DNA of 64,000 nt, taken from positions 3,996,001-4,060,000 of the forward strand of contig NZ_JAIMBW010000001.1 in NCBI RefSeq assembly GCF_019195455.1, given 5' to 3'. Under the pieces are notes generated by a model. That model did no database searches. It was not told the origin of the DNA and was given only the letters and a program-made list of their open reading frames with translations. Numbering within the stretch: position 1 is the stretch's first letter; each line of letters starts with the position of its first letter. A program made the translations under genes and the position numbers. This stretch comes from Gymnodinialimonas phycosphaerae. GTDB taxonomy: Bacteria; Pseudomonadota; Alphaproteobacteria; Rhodobacterales; Rhodobacteraceae. Below, piece after piece: positions 6,833 through 14,711 of the stretch.

Positions 6833-7905
6833 GGGGCGGCCTTTCCAAAAAACGGCTCAAGCTGTGCAATGTCGGTCAGGGTGGATGTGCCGGCGTAAAC
6901 CGGGTTTACGTCCGAAAGCGCACCGCTTTCGAGGATGGAACGGTAGTAGCCGCCACCGGAGGCGTGCTGGCCGCGATTGGCCAGGTACGCGATGCCCTCC
7001 AATCCGCGGGTGACGGGAAAGTGCAGCAGAACGCCAGCCTCGTGAGCAAGGGGTAGATTGGCCGACAGGTGATGTGCGCCCCCGTTGTAACGCAAACCCG
7101 TTCGCCATTTCACCAATGGGACCTTTGTCAGATTCAGGGGAGGCTTGTCTCCTCGGGGCCGGGTCAGACGGGTCACAAGCGCTGCACCAAGCAGGGCGGC
7201 ATCCGGAACGTGGCGCGGGCGGGTGAGGACTTTTGATTGGAGAAGTCGGGTCAGGTAGCTGTGCCGATGCCCCGATGCGTCAAACAAGCGGTCGCGCATC
7301 CCACCCATCAAGACGGAATTTGGCAGGGGAAACTTCTGGCGGAACCGCTTGGGCGTCAGCGCCGCGCGATAGGCCAGGGGATCGCGTTGCGGGTCATCAT
7401 AACAGGGGAATGTCTTGGCAAGCGGTGCATCGTGCGAGACGTGATCCGCGATCGATGTGTCGGCATACATGTCGAGCATCGTCGCAATCAACGCCTGGGC
7501 ACCTTGCGCCTCCATCGTGGCAATCAGATCGGAGAGGGTACGCTCTGGGTAGCCGCGCCACACAAGGCGTTCATCCGCGTCGATGACCACACACCATTTT
7601 CCGGACGCCAGAGCGTCCAGAAGGCTGCCGCGCCAGTCCCGTTTGTCGCGGGCATAGGTGGAACCATCGAGCGGCTCGAACAGGGTCACGTCAGGCTGAT
7701 CTTGAACAATGGCCCGCGTCGTGTCAGTGGAGCGGTCGTCGATCACGACATACTGCACAGATCCCATTGCCCGGTAATGGGCAAAAAGATCCGGCAGAAG
7801 ATGCGCTTCGTTGTGAACGAGCATCAGGCAGATCAGGTCGGCGTCCAACGAAAGCGGACCCTGCACGTGAGATAGCCAATTAGACCAGGGAGCCTCCAAG
7901 ATCAC
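6829..7905 (-). CDS. glycosyltransferase family 2 protein (PF13704-like)
   Basis: A predicted cytoplasmic GT-A-fold glycosyltransferase. After an N-terminal stretch it shows ICLMLVHNEAHLLPDLFAHY and the Asp motif VVIDDRSTD (nucleotide-sugar site). Further on comes VVIDADERLVW, the DxD-type metal motif typical of the Glyco_tranf_2_4 group. I prefer a GTG start at 7905 because it overlaps the upstream methyltransferase stop in a GTGA; an ATG at 7929 would add 8 residues. It also overlaps the downstream FkbM gene by ATGA. From 7905 the protein has 358 residues. The sugar donor and acceptor are unknown. Confidence 0.85.
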   Translation of the reverse strand: MILEAPWSNWLSHVQGPLSLDADLICLMLVHNEAHLLPDLFAHYRAMGSVQYVVIDDRSTDTTRAIVQDQPDVTLFEPLDGSTYARDKRDWRGSLLDALASGKWCVVIDADERLVWRGYPERTLSDLIATMEAQGAQALIATMLDMYADTSIADHVSHDAPLAKTFPCYDDPQRDPLAYRAALTPKRFRQKFPLPNSVLMGGMRDRLFDASGHRHSYLTRLLQSKVLTRPRHVPDAALLGAALVTRLTRPRGDKPPLNLTKVPLVKWRTGLRYNGGAHHLSANLPLAHEAGVLLHFPVTRGLEGIAYLANRGQHASGGGYYRSILESGALSDVNPVYAGTSTLTDIAQLEPFFGKAAP

Positions 7906-8477
7906 GACTTTCGAAACAGCACAGCACATCCTGCAGCCGTGCTGTCTTCGTTTCGCCAGTAGTTTTTGCGATCCCGTACGACTCGAAGGGCCGAGGGGAA
8001 GTACGACTCGCGCACAAGCTCGAGATCCTCAAAAAGATGCGCCAGCCCGGAAGGACGGGCGCGCCAGTGATCGCCAAAATCGTCACCTTCATGGGTCGGA
8101 TAGAACCAAGGCATGGCCACGAACAAATGTCCGCCTTTTGCCACGAGACTGGACATGACAGGAGCCGCTTTCCATGGCTTGTCGATGTGCTCGATTATCG
8201 ACATGGCGACAACCAGATCATAAGGGCCGTGACCTTGGTTTTCATCCATGAGGTCACCCTGAATGTAGTCGGGGTGATCGTAGGGGCGCGTATCGAGAGA
8301 TTTGAAACTGGCGCCCGGGAAATAATCGCAGTACCGGCCCCCTTCCTTGTCCGCCGCGTCAGGCGTTGCGCCAAGGTTGATGACAGAGCGGACCTGCATC
8401 CCAGACGTGAAGTCCCTAAGGAGGTAGTTCTGCCAATGGCGGTGGATTGAGGTCCGTGGACGGCCAATAATGATCAT
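7902..8477 (-). CDS. class I SAM-dependent methyltransferase
   Basis: A 191-residue methyltransferase-like protein. The N-terminal part (VRSVINLGATPDAADKEGGRY) corresponds to a degenerate SAM motif I. Further on are DTRPYDHPDYIQGDL and YDLVVAMSIIEHIDKPWKA, the motif-IV/post-motif region common to methyltransferases acting on glycans or lipids. The ATG at 8477 lies one base after the scoB stop (TGATATG), so it is probably read by coupled translation; the open frame continues to 8531 but inside scoB. It is followed by the GT2 gene with overlapping codons. The substrate is unknown. Confidence 0.8.
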   Translation of the reverse strand: MIIIGRPRTSIHRHWQNYLLRDFTSGMQVRSVINLGATPDAADKEGGRYCDYFPGASFKSLDTRPYDHPDYIQGDLMDENQGHGPYDLVVAMSIIEHIDKPWKAAPVMSSLVAKGGHLFVAMPWFYPTHEGDDFGDHWRARPSGLAHLFEDLELVRESYFPSALRVVRDRKNYWRNEDSTAAGCAVLFRKS

Positions 8478-8478
8478 A

Positions 8479-9102
8479 TCAGACAATCGTTGCTTGCGTT
8501 GCGGTGCGCAGGTCATCCTCGGACACGCCATCGGCGGTCTCGACGATCTTCAGCCCGCCTTCGACCACATCCAGTACGCCCATGTTGGTGATGATGCGGT
8601 CGACGACACCCTTGCCGGTCAGCGGCAGGGTGCATTCCTTGAGGACCTTGCTGTCGCCGTGCTTGTTGGTGTGATCCATCACGACCACCACGCGGCCCAC
8701 GCCCGCGACCAGGTCCATCGCGCCGCCCATGCCTTTGACCAGCTTGCCGGGGATCATCCAGTTCGCCAGATCGCCGTTCTCGGCCACCTCCATGGCACCC
8801 AGGATCGCCATGGCGATCTTGCCGCCGCGGATCATGCCGAAGGATTGCGCGCTATCGAAGTAGGACGTGTGGGGCAGTTCCGTGATGGTCTGCTTGCCCG
8901 CGTTGATCAGGTCTGCGTCCTCTTCACCCTCGATCGGGAAGGGGCCCATGCCAAGCATTCCGTTCTCGGATTGCAGCGTCACCTCGATCCCCTCGGGGAT
9001 ATAGTTGGACACGAGCGTCGGGATGCCGATGCCGAGGTTCACGTACCAGCCGTCTTGCAGTTCCTGTGCGGCGCGGGCGGCCATCTGGTTGCGGTCCCAC
9101 AT
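8479..9102 (-). CDS. scoB: 3-oxoacid CoA-transferase subunit B
   Basis: The beta subunit of succinyl-CoA:3-oxoacid (acetoacetate) CoA-transferase, which moves CoA between acyl groups in the cytoplasm. The 207-residue product contains GIGIPTLVSNY and the catalytic glutamate motif QSENGMLGMGP (Glu46), the residue that forms the acyl-glutamyl-CoA intermediate. Length matches the family. Its partner scoA lies 1.8 kb upstream, with the SGNH-like and GSCFA genes in between (the first 12 bases away). This split arrangement is unusual, because scoA and scoB are normally adjacent. Confidence 0.95.
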   Translation of the reverse strand: MWDRNQMAARAAQELQDGWYVNLGIGIPTLVSNYIPEGIEVTLQSENGMLGMGPFPIEGEEDADLINAGKQTITELPHTSYFDSAQSFGMIRGGKIAMAILGAMEVAENGDLANWMIPGKLVKGMGGAMDLVAGVGRVVVVMDHTNKHGDSKVLKECTLPLTGKGVVDRIITNMGVLDVVEGGLKIVETADGVSEDDLRTATQATIV

Positions 9103-9114
9103 GAGCGTGTCTCC

Positions 9115-9888
9115 TTAAGCGTGAGGTGTTGCGCCGATTGCTAGCGCAAAGGCATCGAAAAGCGAAGCGCCGAAATCGGCGTTCATATGGCGGTGGTCGT
9201 TGAGAAGCCGTCCTTCTGCGCGGAAATCCATGGAGCCGTGGCCGTAGCGTTCGCGGGTCAGGAAGGGAGAGGCGATGGTTTCGTCCGGTTGTGGGATGAA
9301 GATCATGTCGCGGTTTCGGAGTGCTCGGATCAGGGCCAGCCGGTAGAGCGCATGGATGTCTGCGGCATGGGGATGGGTGGCCATGCCTGCGTAGGGCTGT
9401 TGATGGTGTGCGCCCTTGGGGACGACGGCGGTGGTTGGATAGGGGGCGAGGGCCACGTGGATCTTGTGATCCCCGAACTGGGCACGCAGGTGATCGGCGC
9501 GCAGGGTGATGGCCTCGTCGATGGTGGCGAGGAAGGCGGGCAGGGACAGAAGATCGCGCCCGGTGCGGGTGGGCCAATCGGCGATATCGTAGTTGAGGGC
9601 GGTCCACAGGGTGGCGGGCATGCCGAGGGTATCGCCGATCACGAGGATATGGGCGAAGGCGTTCAGGTCGATGCCAATGGTGCCGTTGATGCGGTGCTCA
9701 AGCTTGAGCACTTGTCTATCCTTTTGATTAGGCAGGAAAACCCCATCGGCGTTAACTTTTGCTTCATCAAATTTCCCGCCCGGAAGGCCGTAGCAGGTCA
9801 GCGCCAGGTCCGGGTGGGCTGCCGCGATGCGGTCGGCGGCGTATTTGACCGCGCCGATGTTGGAGGTTCCGATGACGGCGACTTTCAT
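9115..9888 (-). CDS. SGNH-hydrolase-like protein paired with a GSCFA protein
   Basis: A 257-residue protein I cannot name precisely. It begins VAVIGTSNIGAVKYA (Gly7-Thr-Ser-Asn), which resembles the first block of SGNH/GDSL hydrolases with Ser9 as possible nucleophile. It ends with HMNADFGASLFDAF (His234), which resembles the HxNxxYG block seen in related carbohydrate esterases or acyltransferases. No signal peptide is visible. Its start overlaps the GSCFA stop by four bases (ATGA), and scoB follows after 12 bases. Pairing with a GSCFA protein in a glycan context suggests acyl transfer to or from a surface polysaccharide. That is inference. Confidence 0.65.
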   Translation of the reverse strand: MKVAVIGTSNIGAVKYAADRIAAAHPDLALTCYGLPGGKFDEAKVNADGVFLPNQKDRQVLKLEHRINGTIGIDLNAFAHILVIGDTLGMPATLWTALNYDIADWPTRTGRDLLSLPAFLATIDEAITLRADHLRAQFGDHKIHVALAPYPTTAVVPKGAHHQQPYAGMATHPHAADIHALYRLALIRALRNRDMIFIPQPDETIASPFLTRERYGHGSMDFRAEGRLLNDHRHMNADFGASLFDAFALAIGATPHA

Positions 9889-10949
9889 GGCTCGCGGCTT
9901 TCGGGGGCGAAGGCGTCCAGCAGGATGTCTTCGCAGATTGCCTCGTCCTGGGCGGTCTCGCGCCCCTCCTCGGGGGCTTTGGCCCCCTCCTCGCAGGGGT
10001 CGGCGAGGCCGTGCGCCTGAAGGAAGGTCTGCATGATCTGGGCCACGATCTCGGGCCGGACGGAGCGCAGGTCGTCGGCAAAGACGCTGTGGTCATGGGC
10101 GGGCGAGGTCACCAGCTCGTAGCTGGGAAAGTAATCGATCCGATCGGAGCTGTCTGCCAGCATGTCGCAGACCACGCGCAAGACGGATTTGGAGCGCACG
10201 GTCGCGGGCAGCACATGCTCGCCCGAGGCCGTGGCCGCAAGCGGCACGGGGGAGACGGTGAGCAGCCACTTCAGATCGGGGTTGAGCGCGCTCAGCGCCT
10301 CTTCCAACGCGGCGAAGTCTTCGATGATGTCGGCGACGCCGTGGTTTGCGAACCGAAAAAGGCCCGGATCAAAGGTGCCTGCGATGGTGCCCGGGGCCGT
10401 GGGGTAGACGGTGCCCGTTGCCGTATGTTCCCACGCTTCGGTCAGGCCGAGGGTGAAGACGATGACGTCGGCCTCTTGCAACGCACGGGCCAACGCCGCG
10501 AGGTGCTGCGCGCGCATCTCTTGCACGATTTCGGGCGTGGCAAGACCGTCGGGTTCGACGCCGGGGCGCTGGGCGTCCCAGAAGCGGCCATCCTTTTCCC
10601 AAACGGGCAGGGCAGGCTGCGCGCCGCCCATCTCCTCCACCAACTGGCGGAATTGCTTGACGGTGTAGATATTGCCGAAGCGGGCGGAATAGACGCCGTA
10701 GCCAAAGCGTTTGGCCGTCTCGGGCGGCAGGCCGCGCCGGGCGGGTTCGGCATCGATCACCTTGATGCCTGCGCCCTTCATGGCCGCGCCCACATGCTGG
10801 GCGAAGCAGGAGCCTGCGGTGAAGACGCGCGTGTCGCGGGTCACGGCGAACTTGGGACGGTAGATGTCGGGCGGAAACGGCGAGGCCCCGGCCACACCGC
10901 CGCGCCAGAAAGCGCGCTGGGGAAGGCCGGAGTAAGGGGACCGGGTCAT
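9885..10949 (-). CDS. GSCFA domain-containing protein
   Basis: A 354-residue member of the GSCFA family (PF08885), SGNH-related proteins of poorly known function. The signature AGSCFAQHVG is present with GSCFA at residues 46-50. Further family-like features are the IVEEMGG-type segment, VIVFTLGLTEAWEH and, in the last third, WLLTVSPVPLAAT. The tail after about residue 325 is low-complexity (CEEGAKAPEEGRE) and is encoded by a 37-bp repeat-like element (9960-9996) also found between genes at 26383. It lies 8 bases downstream of scoA and overlaps the next gene by ATGA, so it is firmly inside the CoA-transferase operon. Confidence 0.88.
   Translation of the reverse strand: MTRSPYSGLPQRAFWRGGVAGASPFPPDIYRPKFAVTRDTRVFTAGSCFAQHVGAAMKGAGIKVIDAEPARRGLPPETAKRFGYGVYSARFGNIYTVKQFRQLVEEMGGAQPALPVWEKDGRFWDAQRPGVEPDGLATPEIVQEMRAQHLAALARALQEADVIVFTLGLTEAWEHTATGTVYPTAPGTIAGTFDPGLFRFANHGVADIIEDFAALEEALSALNPDLKWLLTVSPVPLAATASGEHVLPATVRSKSVLRVVCDMLADSSDRIDYFPSYELVTSPAHDHSVFADDLRSVRPEIVAQIMQTFLQAHGLADPCEEGAKAPEEGRETAQDEAICEDILLDAFAPESREP
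9960..9996. repeat. 37-bp palindromic element, coding copy
   Basis: It has constant flanks (GCGCCCCTCCTCG on the left, CTCCTCGCAG on the right) and a central CTTTG loop with a GGGG/CCCC stem. It is inserted in frame near the 3' end of the GSCFA gene. The second copy at 26383-26419 has the same length, flanks and loop, but its stem is AGCC/GGCT, so pairing is kept by compensatory changes. Confidence 0.6.
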
Positions 10950-10957
10950 TTGCGGGC

Positions 10958-11653
10958 TTAAGCCGCCCGCACCGTGCGCTGCTCGATCCGCTTTTCATGC
11001 TCGCCCTGGATCAGGCGGTGCACGTAGATGCCGGGCAGGTGGATGGCGTCGCCGTCCAGGCTGCCGGTTTCGACGATTTCCTCGACCTCAAGGATGCAGA
11101 TCTTGCCGCACATGGCCGCGGGAGGATTGAAATTGCGCGCGGTCTTGCGGAACACGGCGTTGCCCGTGGCATCGGCCTTCCAGGCCTTCACGATAGAGAG
11201 GTCTGCGAAGATGCCTTCTTCCAGAATGTAATCCTGCCCGTTCCAGCTCTTCACTTCCTTGCCCTCGGCGATCACGGTGCCGACGCCGGTCTTGGTGTAG
11301 AAGCCGGGGATGCCCGCGCCGCCTGCCCGCATCCGCTCGGCCAGGGTGCCTTGGGGGTTGAACTCCAGCTCCAGCTCACCGGACAGGTACTGGCGCATGA
11401 ATTCGGCGTTTTCGCCGACGTAGCTGGACATCATCTTCTTGATCTGGCGTGTCGCCAACAGCTTGCCGAGGCCGAAATCATCGACGCCCGCGTTGTTGGA
11501 GGCGACCGTGATGTCCTTGGTGCCCGCATCAACGATACCGTCGATCAGCAATTCCGGGATGCCGCAGAGGCCAAAGCCGCCCGCCGCGATCAACATGCCG
11601 TCGAAAAGCACCCCGTCGAGGGCCTCGGACGCCGAGCCATAGACTTTTTTCAT
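10958..11653 (-). CDS. scoA: 3-oxoacid CoA-transferase subunit A
   Basis: The alpha subunit of the 3-oxoacid CoA-transferase. The 231-residue product shows the glycine-rich [10 protein letters not shown] block (about residues 25-34), ITVASNNAG, and [15 protein letters not shown], all typical of SCOT/AtoD alpha subunits. It is the first gene of the seven-gene minus-strand unit scoA, GSCFA, SGNH-like, scoB, methyltransferase, GT2, FkbM. It starts 60 bases after the HDAC-like gene, so a promoter for the unit may lie at about 11654-11713. The enzyme is expected to activate acetoacetate at the expense of succinyl-CoA. Confidence 0.95.
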   Translation of the reverse strand: MKKVYGSASEALDGVLFDGMLIAAGGFGLCGIPELLIDGIVDAGTKDITVASNNAGVDDFGLGKLLATRQIKKMMSSYVGENAEFMRQYLSGELELEFNPQGTLAERMRAGGAGIPGFYTKTGVGTVIAEGKEVKSWNGQDYILEEGIFADLSIVKAWKADATGNAVFRKTARNFNPPAAMCGKICILEVEEIVETGSLDGDAIHLPGIYVHRLIQGEHEKRIEQRTVRAA

Positions 11654-11713
11654 GTCGCAAATCCCCTATGCTGCGTTGCCGCGCAAATTGGCGGAGGGGG
11701 GGCGGGAAGTCAA

Positions 11714-12814
11714 TTACAGGCCGAGGGTCTCTTCCATCTCGGCGATCAGGGTCGAGACGTAGCGGTTGAAACGGTCGTTGGGCTGTTGGCCGTCGAACTT
11801 CTGCTGGAACGGATCGGGGGCGTGGATGTCGCTGCCTGACATGGATTCCAGCACAGCGTGGCCCAGGAAGGGGACGTGAACCTCGGAATAGCCGCCTTCA
11901 TGGACGACTGTCAGACGCCCATCGCAGAGGTCCTGCGCGGCCTCCATGGTCATGTCGGTCATGGCGCGGAAGGTTTCACCGCCGGTAATCATGCGCGAGA
12001 GCGGATCGACAAGGGAGGCATCAAAGCCGCAGGCCACCACGATGGCGTCGGGCTGGAAGGCGTACAGCGACGGGATCACGAGGCGTTCAAACGCCTCCAC
12101 GTAGCCCGCGTGGCCGGTGCCGGGCGGCAGTGGAATGTTGAGGTTGAAACCTGTGCCCGCGTCTGACCCGCGGTCGGTGAAATCGCCGGTATCGAGCGGG
12201 TAGTTGCGTTCCTGGTGCAAAGAGATCGTCAGCACATCGTCACGGTCATAGAAAATCGCCTCGGTGCCGTTGCCGTGGTGCACGTCCCAATCGATGACCG
12301 CGACGCGGTCGGTCAGCTTGTGGGTCTGCGCCGCCTCGATCGCGATGGCGATGTTGGCGAGCAGGCAGAAGCCGTTCGGGAAATCCGGCAGGCAATGGTG
12401 GCCGGGCGGGCGCGACAGGGCGTAGGCGTTTTGCACGTCGCCTTTCAGCGTGGCAAAAAGGGCCCCCTTGGCGAGGCCCGCCGAAACGCAGGCGATGTCA
12501 TAGCCGTCGGGGCCGAAGGGCGTGCGCAGGCCAAGCTCTCCCCCACCCTCGGCGGACCTGGCCTTGAAGGCCGCGAGGTAGTCGGGCGGGTGGATGCGCA
12601 GGAGGTCCTCATCGGTGGCGGGTGCGGCATGCTGGGTGGCAAGCTCATCCCACAGGCCGGTGACGCGCATCAGGTTCACAAGCCTGCGCTTGGTCTCGGG
12701 GTTTTCGGGCAGGCCGCCGCCGGGCTGGATCAACCCGCCCACCTGCAACAGCCCCGCGTAGTTGCCGCCAGAATGCCAGAAGCAACGCTCGTCCCAGAAA
12801 AATCCGGTGGTCAT
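11714..12814 (-). CDS. class II histone-deacetylase-like amidohydrolase
   Basis: A zinc-dependent deacetylase of the bacterial HDAC/acetylpolyamine amidohydrolase superfamily. The 366-residue protein has paired histidines in PPGHHCLPDFPNG (His139-His140), the metal-binding DWDVHHGNGT (Asp177, His179) and VACGFDASLVDP with a third metal Asp. I chose the ATG at 12814 because AAGGAAGG lies upstream; the frame stays open ten codons further. The natural substrate is not deducible, acetylated small amines being typical. It precedes scoA on the same strand with 60 bases between. Confidence 0.9.
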   Translation of the reverse strand: MTTGFFWDERCFWHSGGNYAGLLQVGGLIQPGGGLPENPETKRRLVNLMRVTGLWDELATQHAAPATDEDLLRIHPPDYLAAFKARSAEGGGELGLRTPFGPDGYDIACVSAGLAKGALFATLKGDVQNAYALSRPPGHHCLPDFPNGFCLLANIAIAIEAAQTHKLTDRVAVIDWDVHHGNGTEAIFYDRDDVLTISLHQERNYPLDTGDFTDRGSDAGTGFNLNIPLPPGTGHAGYVEAFERLVIPSLYAFQPDAIVVACGFDASLVDPLSRMITGGETFRAMTDMTMEAAQDLCDGRLTVVHEGGYSEVHVPFLGHAVLESMSGSDIHAPDPFQQKFDGQQPNDRFNRYVSTLIAEMEETLGL

Positions 12815-12901
12815 GGGCGGTTTCCTTCCTTGGGAGTGAAGCACATTCCAGTATAAGTCCTAGACCCGTTTATCCCCATTTCTGCTGTGGATAGACCGAG
12901 A

Positions 12902-13141
12902 TCAGTCAACATCCTGCGCCAGTTGATAGGCCCCCTCGGGCAGGTCAAGTGCTGCGGCGAGATCGCGGACCTGATCCATCGACAGCGTGATTGTGCGGAC
13001 CTGATCGGTGCGCGGATCGACCTGTTGCAGCGTCACGCATTCGTCGAACGCCGAGACGATCACATCCTCTTTGAGGGGAAGCTCGCCCTCGTCCACGAGG
13101 GTGATAATGGTGGCGTCGAATTCGTGCTCGATGGTAAACAT
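12902..13141 (-). CDS. small conserved hypothetical protein, 79 residues
   Basis: I do not recognise a family. The protein is acidic and begins MFTIEHEFDATIITLVDEG; it has no signal peptide, membrane segment or cysteine motif. Beta-strand-like N-terminal and helix-like C-terminal halves are suggested by residue pattern. It lies between the DCC-family gene, which ends upstream (10 bases before its start), and the HDAC-like gene, all on the minus strand, so the three may be co-transcribed. High-GC third-position usage like its neighbours argues that it is a real gene. Confidence 0.6.
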   Translation of the reverse strand: MFTIEHEFDATIITLVDEGELPLKEDVIVSAFDECVTLQQVDPRTDQVRTITLSMDQVRDLAAALDLPEGAYQLAQDVD

Positions 13142-13151
13142 GGGGGTGAGG

Positions 13152-13538
13152 TTAGGGGCGTGTGGTGCTGCTGCCAAGCCTCTCTCTGCGCAAGTGCATC
13201 TTGTAGAGCACCGGTGCCGCGATGTGATCATAGGCGAGCCGCACCACGGTGCGGACGCCGGGCAAACGGACGGCACGCGCCATCCAGCGCAGGCGCGGCA
13301 GGTGATCCCAGATCGCCGCAAAGGCCGCAATGCCCGAGACGAAGCGGCCATCGGGCAATTGCGCGTGCAGCCGCCGCATCGCGGCGTCCGGCGTCAGGTG
13401 CCAGCGGTCGAGGCTGGTTTCGTGCAGATCTTCGAACACCAAGGGCGCGCCAAGGGCTTCGGCGCGGCGGGCGTATTGCGTGATCTCTGCCCGACAGATC
13501 GGGCAGCGGCCATTGTAGAGGATGCGGGTCATATCCAT
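13152..13538 (-). CDS. DCC-family thiol-disulfide oxidoreductase-like protein
   Basis: A 128-residue protein of the DUF393/DCC family. Near the N-terminus it carries ILYNGRCPICRAEI, with the CxxC pair at residues 12 and 15, and then FEDLHETSLDR, both typical of this thioredoxin-like group. The substrate protein is unknown. I chose the ATG at 13538 because the conserved family N-terminus begins there; the open frame extends much further upstream but overlaps the divergent M48 gene. Confidence 0.85.
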   Translation of the reverse strand: MDMTRILYNGRCPICRAEITQYARRAEALGAPLVFEDLHETSLDRWHLTPDAAMRRLHAQLPDGRFVSGIAAFAAIWDHLPRLRWMARAVRLPGVRTVVRLAYDHIAAPVLYKMHLRRERLGSSTTRP

Positions 13539-13671
13539 GTGCGAGAGATAGGTCTGTTGCGCGATTTGCCCATGGGTTGCCCGCAGGGTTGCCCACGGGC
13601 TCGTGAACGGATCGGTCTGGACGCCCCCGCGCGCCGGGTTACTGTCCCCTCGTCTGATACCGGAGAATTCG

Positions 13672-14370
13672 ATGCGCGCTTTCGCCCCTCTTTTGTCTGC
13701 CTTGGCACTGGGCGCCTGCGTCTCGGTGCCGCCACCGGCCGCCACGCCAACAGCGGCAACAGCGCAGGACGTGCCCGTCTCGGTCGCGCGTGCCATCGAG
13801 GTGACGCGCCGGATGGAACCGGTGGCCGAGCAGATCTGCCGGACCCAGACCCCGGACCAGGATTGCGATTTCGAGTTCCTGGTAAACCGCGATCCGCGCA
13901 GCGGCATCAACGCGTTCCAGACGGTCAATCCCGACAATGGCCGCCCGGTCATCATCCTGACCGTGGGCCTGATCCGGTCGGTCCGCAACGACGACGAACT
14001 GGCGTTCGTGATCGGCCATGAGACGGCACATCACATCGCTGAACATATCGCGATGCAGGAAGCCGCCGTTCGGGCAGGCGCGCAGATTTTCGGGGCGTCG
14101 GCGCAGCAGCAGGGCGCGAACCGGGAACAGATCATCGCCGCGGCACAGCAAGGTGCATTGGTCGGCTTCACGGAATTCAGTCAGCGGGCCGAATTGGAGG
14201 CTGACAGCCTTGGCACCATCATAACCTGCCGCGCCGGGTTTGACCCCATCGTGGGCGCGCGGTTCTTCAGCCAACTGCCCGATCCCGGCGCGCGGGTGTT
14301 CGGCACCCATCCGCCCAACGCGGCTCGTGTACAGATCGTGGCGGACACGGCGCGGCAGCAGTGCAGATAG
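13672..14370 (+). CDS. M48-family zinc metallopeptidase, lipoprotein
   Basis: A predicted periplasmic, lipid-anchored zinc protease of the Ste24/BepA-like M48 family. The 232-residue product starts with a lipoprotein signal (ALALGAC, acylated Cys about residue 15). It has the HExxH motif in VIGHETAHHIAEHIA and the downstream zinc-ligand helix AELEADSLGT, then FFSQLPDPGARVFGTHPP, which matches the family's DTHPP-type end. The ATG at 13672 is the first giving a proper signal peptide. It overlaps the following IMPACT-family gene by ten bases. Likely job: quality control of envelope proteins. Confidence 0.9.
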   Translation: MRAFAPLLSALALGACVSVPPPAATPTAATAQDVPVSVARAIEVTRRMEPVAEQICRTQTPDQDCDFEFLVNRDPRSGINAFQTVNPDNGRPVIILTVGLIRSVRNDDELAFVIGHETAHHIAEHIAMQEAAVRAGAQIFGASAQQQGANREQIIAAAQQGALVGFTEFSQRAELEADSLGTIITCRAGFDPIVGARFFSQLPDPGARVFGTHPPNAARVQIVADTARQQCR

Positions 14371-14711
14371 AGGGCGTCGTCAGCGACCGAGGCTCCAAAT
14401 ACGCGGTCTCGGGCGGGGCGGTCCTGGACCGCGCGGGGGTAGAGGCGTTCTTGCGCGCGTTGAAGCGGAAGAAGAAATACGCCAAGGCGACGCACAACAC
14501 ATGGGCGGTCTTGCTGCCCGATGGCCCCCTGAAAAACGACGACGGAGAGGGCGGCGCGGGGCAGGTGATCTTGCAGATGCTGGAACGGGACGGCCTGCAT
14601 GGCCATGTGGTCGTCGTGACGCGCTGGTACGGCGGCAAGCATCTGGGCGGCGACCGGTTCCGCCATGTGGCGACCTGTGTGCGGACCTACCTTGAGGCGC
14701 TAGGCCGTTAA
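14361..14711 (+). CDS. YigZ/IMPACT-family protein, N-terminal domain only
   Basis: A 116-residue protein of the UPF0029/IMPACT family. Signature blocks are [28 protein letters not shown] and [16 protein letters not shown]. Typical YigZ proteins are near 200 residues and add a DUF1949 domain; this one stops after the first domain, as short versions do. The start overlaps the M48 gene by 10 bases and the end overlaps rimO, which is convergent. The molecular function of the family is unresolved, with a link to translation suggested for eukaryotic IMPACT. Confidence 0.88.
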   Translation: MQIEGVVSDRGSKYAVSGGAVLDRAGVEAFLRALKRKKKYAKATHNTWAVLLPDGPLKNDDGEGGAGQVILQMLERDGLHGHVVVVTRWYGGKHLGGDRFRHVATCVRTYLEALGR

